Assembly (NCBI GenBank): GCA_963930775.1
Contig: CAWVNT010000209.1
Span: 1-64,000, forward strand
Length of the DNA stretch: 64,000 nucleotides
Reading direction: 5' to 3'
Source: Cliona cf. orientalis
Lineage: Eukaryota; Porifera; Demospongiae; Clionaida; Clionaidae
Position numbers and translations under genes: made by a program. The notes beneath the pieces are model-generated. The model ran no database searches. It had not been told where the DNA came from and was given only the letters and a program-made list of their open reading frames with translations. Positions 52,125 through 63,805 of the stretch are shown in pieces. How positions within the stretch are numbered: position 1 is the stretch's first letter; the number at the start of each line of letters is the position of its first letter.

Positions 52125-54932
52125 TGTGTCTTCTCATCTTTGGATTTGAAGTCTGGATATTGGCAGGTAGAGATAGAAGAAGACAGTAAACAGTATACAG
52201 CCTTCACCCTAGGCCCTTTAGGATTCTTTGAGTGCAACAGGATGCCCTTTGGAGCTACCAATGCCCCTGCTACTTTCCAGAGGTTGATGGAAAGCTGCCT
52301 GGGAGATCTCAACTTGAACTGGTGCATAATTTACCTAGATGATGTAGTGGTATATGCCCCCACAGTTAAAGAACACCTGACCAGACTAGAAGGAGTTTTC
52401 CAGAAACTGAAGCAAGCAGGCTTGAAGCTGAAACCCAGCAAGTGTGAGCTTTTCAAACAGTCTATTTCTTATCTAGGACATGTTGTTTCTGAAGGAGTTA
52501 GAACAGACCCTAAGAAGATAGAAGCAATAAAGAAATGGCCTAGACCACACAATGTCCACACAGTGAGAAGATTTTTGGGTTTTGTGAATTACTATAGGAA
52601 ATTCATCAAAGATTACTCTAAGATTGCCAGACCCTTGTACAACTTGATCTCAGGAGACAATGCTAAGAGGAGAACCAATCCTGTGGAATGGTCACTAGGA
52701 GCTGAAAAAGCTTTCCAGACCCTTATTGAAAGATGTACAAACACACCTATCTTGGCTTATGCAGACTTCTCCTTGCCCTTTGAGCTTCACATAGATGCCA
52801 GTGGTATTGGACTTGGAGCTGTGCTGTACCAAACTCAAGAAGGAAAGAAGAGAGTGATAGCCTATGCTAGCAGAACTTTGTCTCAGAGTGAAGCTAGATA
52901 CCCAGCCCACAAATTGGAGTTCTTAGCCTTGAAGTGGGCCCTTACTGACCAGTTCTATGAGTATCTCTATGGGAACTCATTTGCAGTCTACACTGACAAC
53001 AACCCCCTCACCTACATTTTGACAACTGCCAAGCTTGATGCCTGTGGACAAAGATGGGTGAGTGCTATAGCTCCAATGAACTTTACTCTTCACTACAAGC
53101 CAGGAAGGACCAATACTGATGCTGATGCCTTATCAAGATTGACCTGCTCAGAGCAAATAGACAATGAAGAAGTTCAAGCCATTCTCAAAGGATGCTTGGA
53201 GCAACCGAAGTTCCTGTGGGAAGCATATGCTTGTTCAGCCAGAGTGGCTGAGGATCTAAACCAAAACCTAGCTCCTTCCAAGATGGGAGTTCCAGAATGG
53301 AGAAGAGCCCAAGCAATGGACCCAGCCATCTCTGCCATCAAGAAGATGATTCTCAACAGTACCATATCACAAAGGAGACCTACCTCCAGAGATGATATTG
53401 AACTTAGAGCTTACCTGCATCAAAGACACAGACTAAAGCTGAGAAATGGAATCCTGTACAGATACATAGACACCAGTCAGAGGCCTGATAGAAATAGTAT
53501 GCAACTGTGCCTACCTAAGCCATATAGGAAGGAAGCTCTGGAGGGATGCCATGACAATGTTGGACACTTTGGTATAGACAGAACACTGGATCTCCTCAGG
53601 GATAGATTCTATTGGCCCCATATGATGGAGGAAGCCAAAGATTATGTTAGTTCCTGTAGAAGATGCCAGATGGCCAAAGGAAGACAACAGCTAGCTCCTC
53701 TTCAACCATACCATGCTGATGCTCCCATGGAGCTGGTGCACATGGACTATCTCACCATTGAGCATGGAAGAACAGGCAATGATGTCAACATACTCATCAT
53801 CACAGACCATTACTCCAGATTTGCACAAGCAATCAAGACTACCAATCAAACAGCCCTGACTACAGCTCAGGCTGCCTATGACCATTTCTTCAGTAAATAT
53901 GGATTTCCAGAGAAGATTGTCACAGATCAAGGAACCAATTTTGAGAGCATTTTGTTCAAGGCCCTGTGTAAAGTTGCTGATATTACCAAATTGAGGACTA
54001 CCAGCTACCACCCTTAAGGTAATGGCAATAGTGAAAGATTCAACTCAACACTCATCAACATGATTAGGACTCTAGAACAGGAACAAAAAGTCAAGTGGAC
54101 CAGACATCTAAATACCCTTTGTTCAGCTTACAACAGTACAGTCCACAGTTCTACAGGTTTCTGTCCATATTGGTTGATGATGGGAAGAAAACCAAGATTA
54201 GCTGTTGACCTGAATCTAGGGACCAACCTGCCAGAGCATGGTCCCACTAGTAGCTCCAAGTACATCCAAGACTTGGAGAGGAGACTTCAATGGTCCTACA
54301 AACTTGCTCAGAGGCACATGGAGAAACAAGCAGAGAAAGCAAAGAAGTATTATGACAGAAGAGCCAGATGCTCCAAAATTGAACCAGGTGATTTGGTTCT
54401 GGTAAAGAAGTTTGGATTCAAAGGAAAACACAAGATTCAAGATAGGTGGGAGAACCATGTATATGAAGTACTGGAGTCCTGTCACAGCAGTCCCCTTGTC
54501 TTCAGAGTCAGAAGAGAAGATGGTACTTGTGGATTCAGAGTACTTCATAGGAATCTCCTTCTACCACTGAGAACAAGGATTTTTGATGAGGAGCTCCCAG
54601 CTCCTTCTCAGGAACCAGGAGATAGCAACCAATCTGGAACCATGGAGGACCCCATCCATGAAGATCAAGAAGATTCTTCTGAGGATGAACAGGATCCTGA
54701 CCAAGATTCAGAAGATGGTGGTGATACTAGTGTGTCTACAAGGCCCTGGACTAGGAGCCAAGGCCCACCTCCAGTATTGGTTAGCACTAAATCTCTTTCC
54801 AAATGTAGTTTAAATGACCCTCCTTCCTTGTTACAAAAACAAGGAGGAGTTACAGTGTCTAGACCCAAGGGTTACACTGGTAGATTGGTGGGGTGGTTCT
54901 CTTCCATGTGGGATGAGCTCCACCTATGGTAG
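52125..54932 (+). pseudogene. Pol of C2 (RT, RNase H, integrase), one nonsense codon
   Basis: One continuous frame with RT (FGATNAPATFQRLM, IIYLDDVVVY), RNase H (FELHIDASG, YTDNNPLTYIL) and integrase: HHCC head (GHFGIDRTLDLLRDRFYW, CRRCQMAK), core Asp in MDYLTIEHG and IVTDQGTNF, and the Glu beyond the stop. The C-terminus reads GDLVLVKKFGFKG and RVLHRNLLLPL, then an acidic tail ends at 54932. A TAA at 54015 stands where C1 has CAA (Gln). Apart from that the frame is clean, so C2 is younger than C1. The N-terminal RT part is removed by A2. Confidence 0.9.
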
Positions 54933-55156
54933 GTAAATATCAAGTGCATTTGTTTCAGTGTAATGACCTACAATGTTATTTCAAGTGATGTAAATAACTG
55001 GGGACTTTGTAGTAGGAACTGGTATTTTTCTAAGTTAGCTCCAACTTGTGAACACTGTTCAATGGTTCAATTAAAAATTAGGGGGAGTAGTGTGGTTGAT
55101 AGACCTGTGCAACACAGACTTTCCAGTTGTACTAAAATAGGTGTAATTTTTATTTT
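54933..55156. other. Spacer between converging pol and antisense gene
   Basis: No gene seen; AT-rich 3' ends of both transcripts. Confidence 0.5.
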
Positions 55157-55358
55157 TTAGTGACTGAACAGAGCCAAGTTTCCTAGCTCCTCCCAGGCTG
55201 TACACTGATGGGTATTGAAAATGAATAGTCTAGTCTGCTTTCCTGAAGGGGTACCTTTCACCAGTGTGAAAGGAGCTCCGATTGAAACCAAATCAAGTGA
55301 TGCGGTTAAAGAGGAGCCCAGCTCCTCGTACATGTATTGTGCATACTGCGGTGCATAC
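55157..55358 (-). CDS. Possible alternative 3' exon of the antisense gene (C2)
   Basis: After acceptor ttgtgttacag the frame reads YAPQYAQYMYEELGSSLTAS and then LDLVSIGAPFTLVKGTPSGK, ending at TAA 55157. The same exon start and much of the sequence occur in C1 (30175), so it is conserved. It lies beyond the stop of the main zinc-finger exon; alternative splicing or a second small gene are both possible. Confidence 0.4.
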
Positions 55359-55500
55359 CTGTAACACAAAACACCAACTCCTCCTGTCCTGTCATATATT
55401 TACAATTTATTTACAAAAAAATACATAGTAAAAAGTACAATATGTGATGGGGTGAGGGAGGGAGCTGGGACAATTAAATAAAATGAAAGCTAAGAGAAAG

Positions 55501-58034
55501 TTACTTGGAGCTGGAGGGAGGGAGAGCAGCCCGGTCCACAAATTTGAGGACCACAAAATGAGGGTTGTATGTCACCCACTTGGTCTCAACATTGTGTTTG
55601 AGATCCAAGTGGACTGACAGGGTGCTGGCATTATTAAAGGGAATGCCACAGGAGCACAACTTGGAGCTTGAGCTGGTTGTGTGCATACTTTGGTAATGCC
55701 CCCTGCAGTCCAAGCGGTTGGCAGACAGCTTGCTGCAACTGGGGGCTGGACACAACCACCTCATGCTTGCAGCCTGCCCTTTCAACCTGGGGTCCCCAGC
55801 TCCCAGGTAGGTAAGCTCCGGGGTGGCCCACTCACCCTCTCCTCATATCAGGCGGTAGGCCTCCCAGAGCTCCTCCTGGGAGGAGGTCCAGGTGCATAGG
55901 GGTGCTGCCTCTGGTGCCACCTGTAGCCACTCTTCTTGTGGAGCTCAGAGAGCTTCCTACAATCAAGGGTGACTCCAGCTGGGACAGAGCCAAAGGTGTG
56001 CCCCTGTGGCAGCACTGGGGGCTGCCAGCTCCCTCCTGTGGAAGGAGCTGGAGCTGGGGCCTGGGGAGTAGTTTTAAGCCTAGCTCCCTGCCCGGAGCCC
56101 AGGGCAGGCCCTTGGGACCTGCTGGAGCTCCTGGCAGGTTGCTGGCAAGGGGGGTAACCTGAAGATCCAGCTGCCCCCTGCACTCTGGAGAATGCCGGGG
56201 TAGCCTCTGCAGAAGGAGCTGGGGGTGGATTGGGCAGGGAAGAGAGGAGGCAGATTAAAATGGCCCTGGCAGGAGGAGATAGTCCCAGATGCACACAATG
56301 GGCATGAATGAGAGCCCCCTGTACCTCTGGGATGGAGCTGGGGGTTTCCACAATGGCCATGGTCCCCACCAGCCTCTCCCCCATCGCCCCACCACCTACC
56401 AAATCCCTAGCCCCTTCTGCCTCCTGTTCACCAGCCCCTTCTATCTGCCCCTGCTGCTCCTCCTCCAACACCTCCACCTCCCCCTCCTCCATCAGTTGGT
56501 CTTCCACCTGCAAGTAAACATTACAATGTAAGGAGGCTCAGCTCCTTGTAGGCTAAGAGTTACAACAGTAGGTGGGCACCACACTGTACTGTGGGTGAAG
56601 TGGTTAAAATTAGCCAAAATAGCAAAGTGGGGTACTTACAATGTCCTTGGATGCTGGGGGCTGGGGCTGGAGCTCCTCCACCTCTGCCTCCTCCATCAGC
56701 TCCACCACTGGGGGCTGGCCTTGGTCCAGGTCCGGGACCTGCTCCTGGTCCTGCCCCTGCTGCCCACCCGATGTTGGACCTGGCCTGGGTTGCTGCAAAG
56801 TAAAAGAAAATTGTCAGTCCAGCTCCTTCTGGGGTACCTGTTCGTGTAACTTAGTACAGGCACTGTACTGTGCCCAGGGAACATAAAATAAGTCAAAAAT
56901 AAGAGTTACTCACAGCAGCAGGGGTGGGAGCTTGGGCAGGGTCCTGGGGCTCCTTGGGGCACCCAGGGGCCTCCCCCTCCCTCTCCACTGGCTCCTCCTT
57001 CACTGGGGGTGGTGCTGCTGGAACAAGCTGCAAAACAAGGAGCTACATGAGTAAAATGAGTAACCACAGTTGTATGGGTACACCCTGTGCATTAAAGTAA
57101 AAATCTTAAAAAGGTGCTGATACTCACTGGGTCCAGCCCCCACTGCCCCCTCATCCAGTTGAGGAGCTCCAAGTCTGTGGCCGCATCGGCCCACACCTCC
57201 AGGTGCCACAGCTCCTTGTACGTCTGCCAGGCCTCCTCAGCTTTGTCCTGGCAGGCCTGCAACATGAAGTAAAAATATTATAGTGGGAGCTACAACAGAG
57301 GCACTGGGGGTGAGATGGAGCTGACTCTGGTTAGGGTGACAAGGAGCTTACCTTGATGAGGAGGGCCTGGTGGGCACCCGCAAACTGGGGGTGTGTCAGA
57401 GAGTGTGGGGCCAATACGGCCACACACCTGGGAAGGGCACTGGGGGCTGAGGGAGGTGGCTCCTCCCTCCACTTCTGCCTTTGCTCCTTGGCTGTCTGGA
57501 GCCTGGTAGGGTTACCAGCCCCCGGGGTGCTGGTTGCTGTCGCTTCAAGCTACAATATAGGGAATATGATGTAAAAATGTTCAGCTCCTTGTAAATATGT
57601 TATTTACTTAAATTTGGCAAAAGGAGCTAGATCAGTAGCATTTTAATGTAAAGGTAACCGATCAACATGTACATAACAGTAAACATGGTAAACATGGTAA
57701 ACATTGTAAAATAGTACACACCTCCTCTTCAAGGAGCTCAAAGACCCTGGGAGAGAGGGGGGAGCTAGAGAGCCTAGCCCGTGACTGGGCCTGAAGGGCC
57801 CTTTTCATTTCCTTAATTTTGACAGTTTTCAACTGGTGCACAATGGCCCAGTTGAGCGCCCTCTTAGCTCTCTGTCTCCTCCCCTCCCCCAGCTCCTTGT
57901 GATGCATTATGCACCAGAACTACATGTAGCAAAAATATGACATATTAATGGGAACAGGGAGCTTGTTTTTATAGGTAAAATAGGGAAATTGGTCCTGTTT
58001 TGATACTTACACATTGGTTTGAATTCGCCACCAT
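55501..58034 (-). CDS. Antisense eight-exon zinc-finger gene of family C (C2)
   Basis: Exons on the minus strand: 58034-58011, 57919-57722, 57549-57352, 57256-57128, 57027-56914, 56792-56640, 56507-55836 and 55786-55501. All introns are GT-AG and 49-172 bp. The first six exons are multiples of three, all in phase 0. The protein begins MVANSNQC. It has a basic helical part (GEGRRQRAKRALNWAIVHQL), a Trp-rich helical part (EEAWQTYKELWHLEVWAD), Pro/Glu-rich linkers, a conserved block shared with C1 (LPQGHTFGSVPAGVTLD), and C-terminal Cys/His fingers (CPAPSCSKLSANRLDCRGHY; LCSCGIPFNN...HLDLKH). A one-base deletion near the end of exon 7, relative to C1, and a following TGA damage this copy. Every intron holds GGAGCT or AGCTCC. 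It is probably a nuclear DNA- or RNA-binding regulator. Confidence 0.82.
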
Positions 58035-58250
58035 AGCTCCAAGTCCAGCCTGGTACCCACTCCCTGGTACCTCACAAGGTGCTGACTTGTGATGGAAAAA
58101 GGATTGCCAGCATGGGAGTTGAAAAAGTGAAATATTGTGATGGTGAAAAGACTGTCAGCTCCTTGTGGTAAAAATCAATTGAAACTGCACGATCCTCTAC
58201 AAAACCAACTCCTTGTTATTTTTAGAAGTCATAGGGACATGACTGGATTT
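58035..58250. promoter_or_regulatory. Presumed promoter region of the C2 antisense gene
   Basis: 216 bp between the antisense start codon and the polypurine tract. It contains CAGCTCCTTG at about 58157. No TATA box recognised on the minus strand. Confidence 0.4.
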
Positions 58251-58309
58251 AGTGAGAGAGGGTGTCATGAGTTGGAGCTTGAGGAGCTCAGTGAAACAGT
58301 GTGTACTTA

Positions 58310-61300
58310 GAGTGGGTGTTGGAAGTTCGGGTCACTTCGTCAAGCGGGTCATTATGTACCATTGGAATATTTTAATCTCTCTGTGCTTTTCAGTTTTATT
58401 TGTTCTTTCTTCTTTTTATATAGGATAATAGTTCTATCATCGACCTTCCTTAGGAAAATATTTTCCCACCAGCAGACGACGCCATTAGCCTATTCACGGA
58501 GATGTAAGTAACCGACCCGCTTGAATATTGCTTGTTTTGAAAGGATCTTGTGGAATTGGACCAAAAATCAGAATCATCTTAATTCTTTATATGACAGAGA
58601 TCTTTTTCATACCAAATGTCTATGTGTATCAAGTGACCCGCTCTGTAACTTAACCAAATGAAATTTGTATGTGAGCGATAATAGAGGTTTCCTGCCCAAA
58701 AACATGGCCGGTGACCCGGACTACCAGCAGCTGGTAGAGCGGGTCACCTGTTGTCTGTAGTCCGGGTCAGTAATTAGATACATTAATTTGATTCCCTTTC
58801 CATTGAAACTGGTTGCTAACTATATGAACTATCTTGTGTGTGGAGGGTTTTCTGAAACTCCTCTCAAGTGTTCAGAATTTAATGGTTGAATCGGTGACCC
58901 GCTTGATCTGACCCGCTTCAAATATTGTTTTAGAATGTCAAGTGATTTGGACCCCTATCTGCATGCTTATGCCTGTGAGTGCTTTGGGTGGAAGTGCTTT
59001 ATATGCAATGAAGAGTCCATGGACCAAATTGGAATCGAAGAACAGTTTCTGGCTGATGGCTATGTTGTCTTTACAGACAGTCTTGATCATTCCAAATGGG
59101 TATTTTGTACAACATGCAGAAAGCCTTTCCACCTTAAATGTGTTACTACACAGACAGAACATCAGGTTAAACTCAAAGGATGGCCCTTTATATGCACATT
59201 TAATGAGTGCCAAGGGAAAAAAAATCAAGCGGGTCACCCCTCACAGTCAGACTAGATCTACCAACCGGGTCACCAAGTGGGTCACCAAGCGGGTCAATAT
59301 TTCCGGACTTTCTTTCCTTCACAGAACGATGGCAAAGCAAAAATTCTTGAAGAAAGGCAAGGGGGGAAAGGTCCTGCAGACACCAGAACAGAAGAAAGAC
59401 GCCATGTCCCATAAGGGCAAGAGAAATCAGACCTGGAAGGAGTCAGACATGGACAAGGCAGAGGAACTTTGGGAGGCCAACAAGACTAAAGCCAAGAAAG
59501 ATCAGCTGTCCATGAGGGCCATAGCTCACCAACTCAACCTGCCAAAAACTACAGTTATTGAGAGGTTGTCAGGGAGGAGAAAGGGCCATGGGCATATTGC
59601 TGGAGGGAAGAGGCAAGCTAGAGTACTCACGAAAGGTACGCAAGTGGGTCATCAAGCGGGTCAAAATAACCGTAACCGTAACCGTAATAACCGAACTTGC
59701 AAGCGGGTCACCAAGCGGGTCAGGGCTTCGGAAGTCTGTACCACTTTTCCCCCCAAATTATTGGGGTTTTTTTTGCAATTTTTAATAGACCAAGAAGATG
59801 ACCTTGAAGAATTACTGATGGTATATGCCAGAAGGGGGTTCCCTTTTTCCGATGACCAGCTATGTACACTGGCTTATGAATTGGCTGCAAGAACAAACAG
59901 ACCAGGGTTCTCACCCACCAAAAAAAAGGCAGGTAGAGCCTGGAGGAAGGGCTTTATGTGCAGAAAACCACACTTAAGGAAGAAGAATGCACAAAATTTG
60001 TCAGCTGCAAGAGCAATGGCTGCAAACCCGGTGCAAGTGGATAAGTTCTTTGAGCTTCTGAAGCAGTGGGTTAGAGCCTGGGAGATTGAGTTTAAACCAA
60101 ACAATGTGTGGAATGTGGATGAGACTGGAATAAGTGATGTTCCTAAAGAGCGAAGAGTCATTGGCATTAGTGGAGAGCATGTATTTCAGACCGTGGCTGA
60201 TGAAAAAGGCACAACAACTACAGTGGTAACCTTTGTTAGTGCTGGGGGTCTGCATGTTCCCCCAATGATCATCTTCAAAGCTGGGAAAGTCAAAAACATT
60301 TGGAGGGAAGCTGCCCCATCTGGTTACACAGTCCAGAGAAGTGATTCAGGATACATCAATGCAGAACTCTTTGCTGAGTATGGTGCTAAGTTTGTTGACT
60401 TTCTGAAGGAAAAGAACTTACTGGGTAACAACCAAAAGAATCTCCTGCTGCTTGATCTTCACAGTAGCCATCTTTTCAATGCCAAGTTCATGAATATGAT
60501 GATTGAAAACAATATTGAAGTATGCAGTTTCCCCCCCCCCCACTGCATACATGTACTGCAACCACTGGATGATGTGCCATATGCAGTACTGAAGCAGAAG
60601 TATCAGAAGGAGCTGCTTTCCCACAACTTCAGTGTTGCTGGAGCAAAAATGAACCCGATGCAGCTATTCAGAGTTCTTGTTCCAGCATTCACCCAGGCTT
60701 TCAGTCCTGAAAATATCAGGAAGGGCTTTCAGCAGACTGGCATCTACCCAATTGACCCAACTGTTGCAAAACTGAAAGACCTGGGACCCAGCATTATAAC
60801 TGACAAGTGTAAGACCATCAATATATTCATTACTTTGTGTTTCTTTCAGATTTGTTGGAGTTTTTTCATTTTTAGGTGAATTTTACGGCAAGCGGGTCGG
60901 GGGAAATATTTTGCAGCAAGCGGGTCACAACTTATAATCGGTTTTTACTTGCTTTTTCAGATGCCAAGAGAGATGCTGAGCCTTCTGGGGAAGGAGATGG
61001 AGGTGAGGACCATGGGGAGGAGGCGAAGGAAGACAATGAGGAGCCCCTGGCCACGCCACTGGACGATAAGCCAGCTGACCCGCTTGCTGCTGCCGACCCG
61101 GATGAGGAGGGTGACCCGGATGAGGAGGAGGATGAGGAGGACGAGGAAGAGGATGATGAGGCAGATGAATACCTCAACAAGTTCATGAACAAGGGAAGAG
61201 AGGTAAATTAAGATTCAACCGGTCAACCGGGTCACACACAACCAAATGGGTCAAAATTTGTTTCACTTGTATCTTTTTTTCTAGGTCTTGTAGAAGGTTC

Positions 61301-62786
61301 CCAGGCCACAGAGGGCAACTGCTGGCAAGAGGAATTATGCTGAGATGGAAGGGGAAGAGGAGGACGAGCCAGGAAAACGAAAAAGTGAGGTTTAGTTTTC
61401 AAACGGGTCACAGTAACCATAGCTGTAGATCTACATCAAGCGGGTCACTAATGTTTTTCGATTTTTTACAGAGCAAGTGGAACCTGATCCAACTGTGGCT
61501 GACTCTGGGAAAAGATTTGTGAGAAAACCACCCGGTGTTAAGGAGAGAAGTATGGAGGAACTGGTCCCTATCCATGTACAGCCGACGACAGATGGTAAGT
61601 AATGACCCGCTTGACAAGTGACCCGGTTGCAGCGGCAACTTCGATGACCTGGTTGAAATCAAAACTCAAAATATTTCTTTTATTTTAGATCCAGAAACTG
61701 TAGCATGCCACCAGACAGTGATGGCCACTTCAAAGAATCTCCTCCTCAAGCATGGCTTTGCTGTGAAGGGCTTACAAGGAGCAGGAAAGGTTTCTGGGGG
61801 AGCAGCCAAGAGTTCTGGAGCTGAGGGAGGTCAGGGAGGTCAAGCAGGTCGAAGGCTCTCAGTCAAGCCCAAAGGGACATGATTAAAGGTGGCAGTATGA
61901 TCACAAGGGCGAGGAAGGACATGTTATAGTTCGGTTACGGTTTGACCCGCTTGGTACGCGGTGACCCGGTTGACGGTGGAGTTGTTATTGTTAGACTATT
62001 GTATTGTTATTGTTATTGGTGCATGCAAGTAAACTAAATAAATAAAAAGATACATCAGTACATTAGTAGAATACTTGTTGTTTTTGTGTGTAGATGTGCA
62101 TGCTAAGGACTTAGTGAAGATGCCCAAAAAACCTGAGAGTACTTCAACAAGGAAACCTGCAAAAAAAGTGCCAAGTTGGCACTTAACAAGTAAGGCTACA
62201 ATGGAATACATAATGGAGAATCATGAAAAGAAAGAGAAGGAGTGAAACAAGGAGGAAAAATATAATAAAGCAAAGAAAGAGGCTGTTGCCAAAGTAAAGA
62301 AGGAAGAAAGAAAATCGAACCGAACTGAACGAAAAGTGACCCGCTTGTACAAACCTGCATTGACAGCAGGTAGACCCCCCAGACCTCCCAAGCGGGTCAC
62401 TAAAAAGTGATGTCTAGAGACTTTACTGTTTATAATTTGTTCTAAGTTGCAGTAGGGGAATTAAGTACCCATGTTTTACTATCAGATATATTGATATAAA
62501 TAAATTAAATAGTGTATTGAAGACAATACAGGTGTTTTTGTTTGGTGACCCAAACTACCAACATTGGTGACCCGGACTACCGACACGAGATAGCAAGCGG
62601 GTCAGTACGCACGGAAATTTGAGTAAGGTCTATTTGCCAGAGAAGTTGATGTTTATAAATGAAAATACAATAAATGGATAAAAAGGTAAGTGTTCAATAC
62701 TATTACATGATATCAGTTTATTTGATTGAGTACAGTGAAACTTACAGGGAATTTTAAAAAGTGACCCGGACTACCAACAGGGTGTC
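58310..62786 (+). mobile_element. Pogo-like (Tc1/mariner superfamily) transposon with PHD-type exon
   Basis: Flanked by TA (58308-58309 and 62787-62788); the C1 LTR shows the empty site with a single TA. The terminal inverted repeats are 28 bp and imperfect: they share TGTTGG and CGGGTCACTT but differ at bases 3-7. The gene inside has seven or more exons. About 25-30 copies of AAGCGGGTCA or near variants, in both orientations, fill its introns and flanks and even parts of exons. Confidence 0.9.
58933..62408 (+). CDS. Pogo-like transposase gene with PHD-like N-terminal exon
   Basis: Exon 58933 to about 59220 (acceptor gttttag) codes a Cys-rich PHD-like domain (CFICNEESMD, WVFCTTCRKPFHLKC, FICTFNECQG). 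The exon from 59324 (acceptor ccttcacag) starts MAKQKFLKKGKGGK and holds an HTH (MRAIAHQLNLPKTTVIERLS). A 153-bp intron 59636-59788 follows, which is open in frame. The exon from 59789 carries the DDE domain: NVWNVDETGIS (Asp 1), LLLLDLHSSH (Asp 2), HVLQPLDDVPYAVLK (Asp 3). From 60961 come acidic exons (DPDEEEDEEDEEEDDEADEY) and basic tails, to a stop at 62408. One TAG near 61292 may be a nonsense change. The PHD and transposase exons may be separate proteins, because the join near 59220-59324 is not clear. Confidence 0.75.
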
Positions 62787-63805
62787 TATCGCGCAAAGTG
62801 GTAGATCGTGCTAAAAGTGGGTACAGATGCACTTAGCTCGCTCAGCTCCTTGTGAACACTCGTGATGGTTATTTCTAGCCAATCAGGAACTAGTGTGCAT
62901 GTGATGAGCGCATGATATGGGGTGATCTCTGAGTCAACCAATCAGCATTAAGAGCGATGATGTAATGTCTAGACAGAGTATTGTATCCCTACACCCAGCT
63001 CCTAGTGTTGTCTACACTAGTTATAACCCCTCCTATCACTTGGAGACTTATTCCAAACCAAGTTAGTGTGTTCCAACATCTGGGATGGAGCTGAAAGGCA
63101 CTTTCTAGCTCCTACCCAAGTGGGGAACTACTTTTTGGGGTGGATGAATTTCTGTGTGCTACCACCTGCCTATAAATACCCTGAGCACCCATTGGCCCTC
63201 AGGAAAGGCAGGCTGGACACCAGACTATTCACTTCACCCCATGCTATGGAACTTCTCAGGTATTGAGGGAGTTCAGCTCCCACTGGCCTGGAGGAGCTCA
63301 GGATGCACAGATCATGCAGATCTGGCCATTCTGAGCTCTCTGGTGATATTCTCACCACCAGCCAGGGGCTGAGCCCCCTCTAGATTAATTCCATGCTATT
63401 TAAACTGCAATTCACTACAGTGCAATATTGTGAATAGTTATTAAAAGATTGTAATTGTATTGCAGAGTTTTTATTTTAGTACAACTCTAGTGTAGTTTGC
63501 TGAATAGCCATGACTGCTGATTGCAGCTCCCAGTCCTTGGGAGCTCCACCTGTAACATCACAGAAGAGTTCAATAAAGTGTGTAAATATGAAGTCTGGTG
63601 TATTTCCTTGCACTCTGCACTCCTCCCTGGAGGAGCTGGCTCCCAGTAGGAGCTAATGGTTATTTCCCACTCCCTACCCAAATTGTGGCCCAGTGCACAA
63701 ACTAACACCCATGAACAACTGCTGTCACCCCCTGGAGATGAAAGACTGCATGCCCTGGCTGCTAACCAAGGAGCTGAATTAACCAGAAGGTAATAGTTGG
63801 TGACA

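Larger units (their letters stand above)
52123..63805 (+). mobile_element. Family C element, copy C2, 3' part
   Basis: Begins inside RT where the A2 LTR inserted. It continues with RNase H, integrase, an antisense zinc-finger gene, a polypurine tract (agtgagagaggg, 58251-58262) and a 3' LTR that is split by a pogo-like transposon. The gag half is not in the window. Confidence 0.88.
58263..63805 (+). mobile_element. 3' LTR of C2, split by a DNA transposon
   Basis: Starts TGTCATGAGTTGG after the polypurine tract and ends AGTTGGTGACA. Without the insertion its length would be about 1064 bp (C1: 1048). TATAAATA at about 63172 and AATAAA at about 63572. Confidence 0.93.

Noticed and set aside
58942-60879. 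A single 645-aa protein from 58942
   Set aside because: Its first 125 residues are the PHD exon in the wrong frame plus intron; the transposase starts at MAKQKF (59328).
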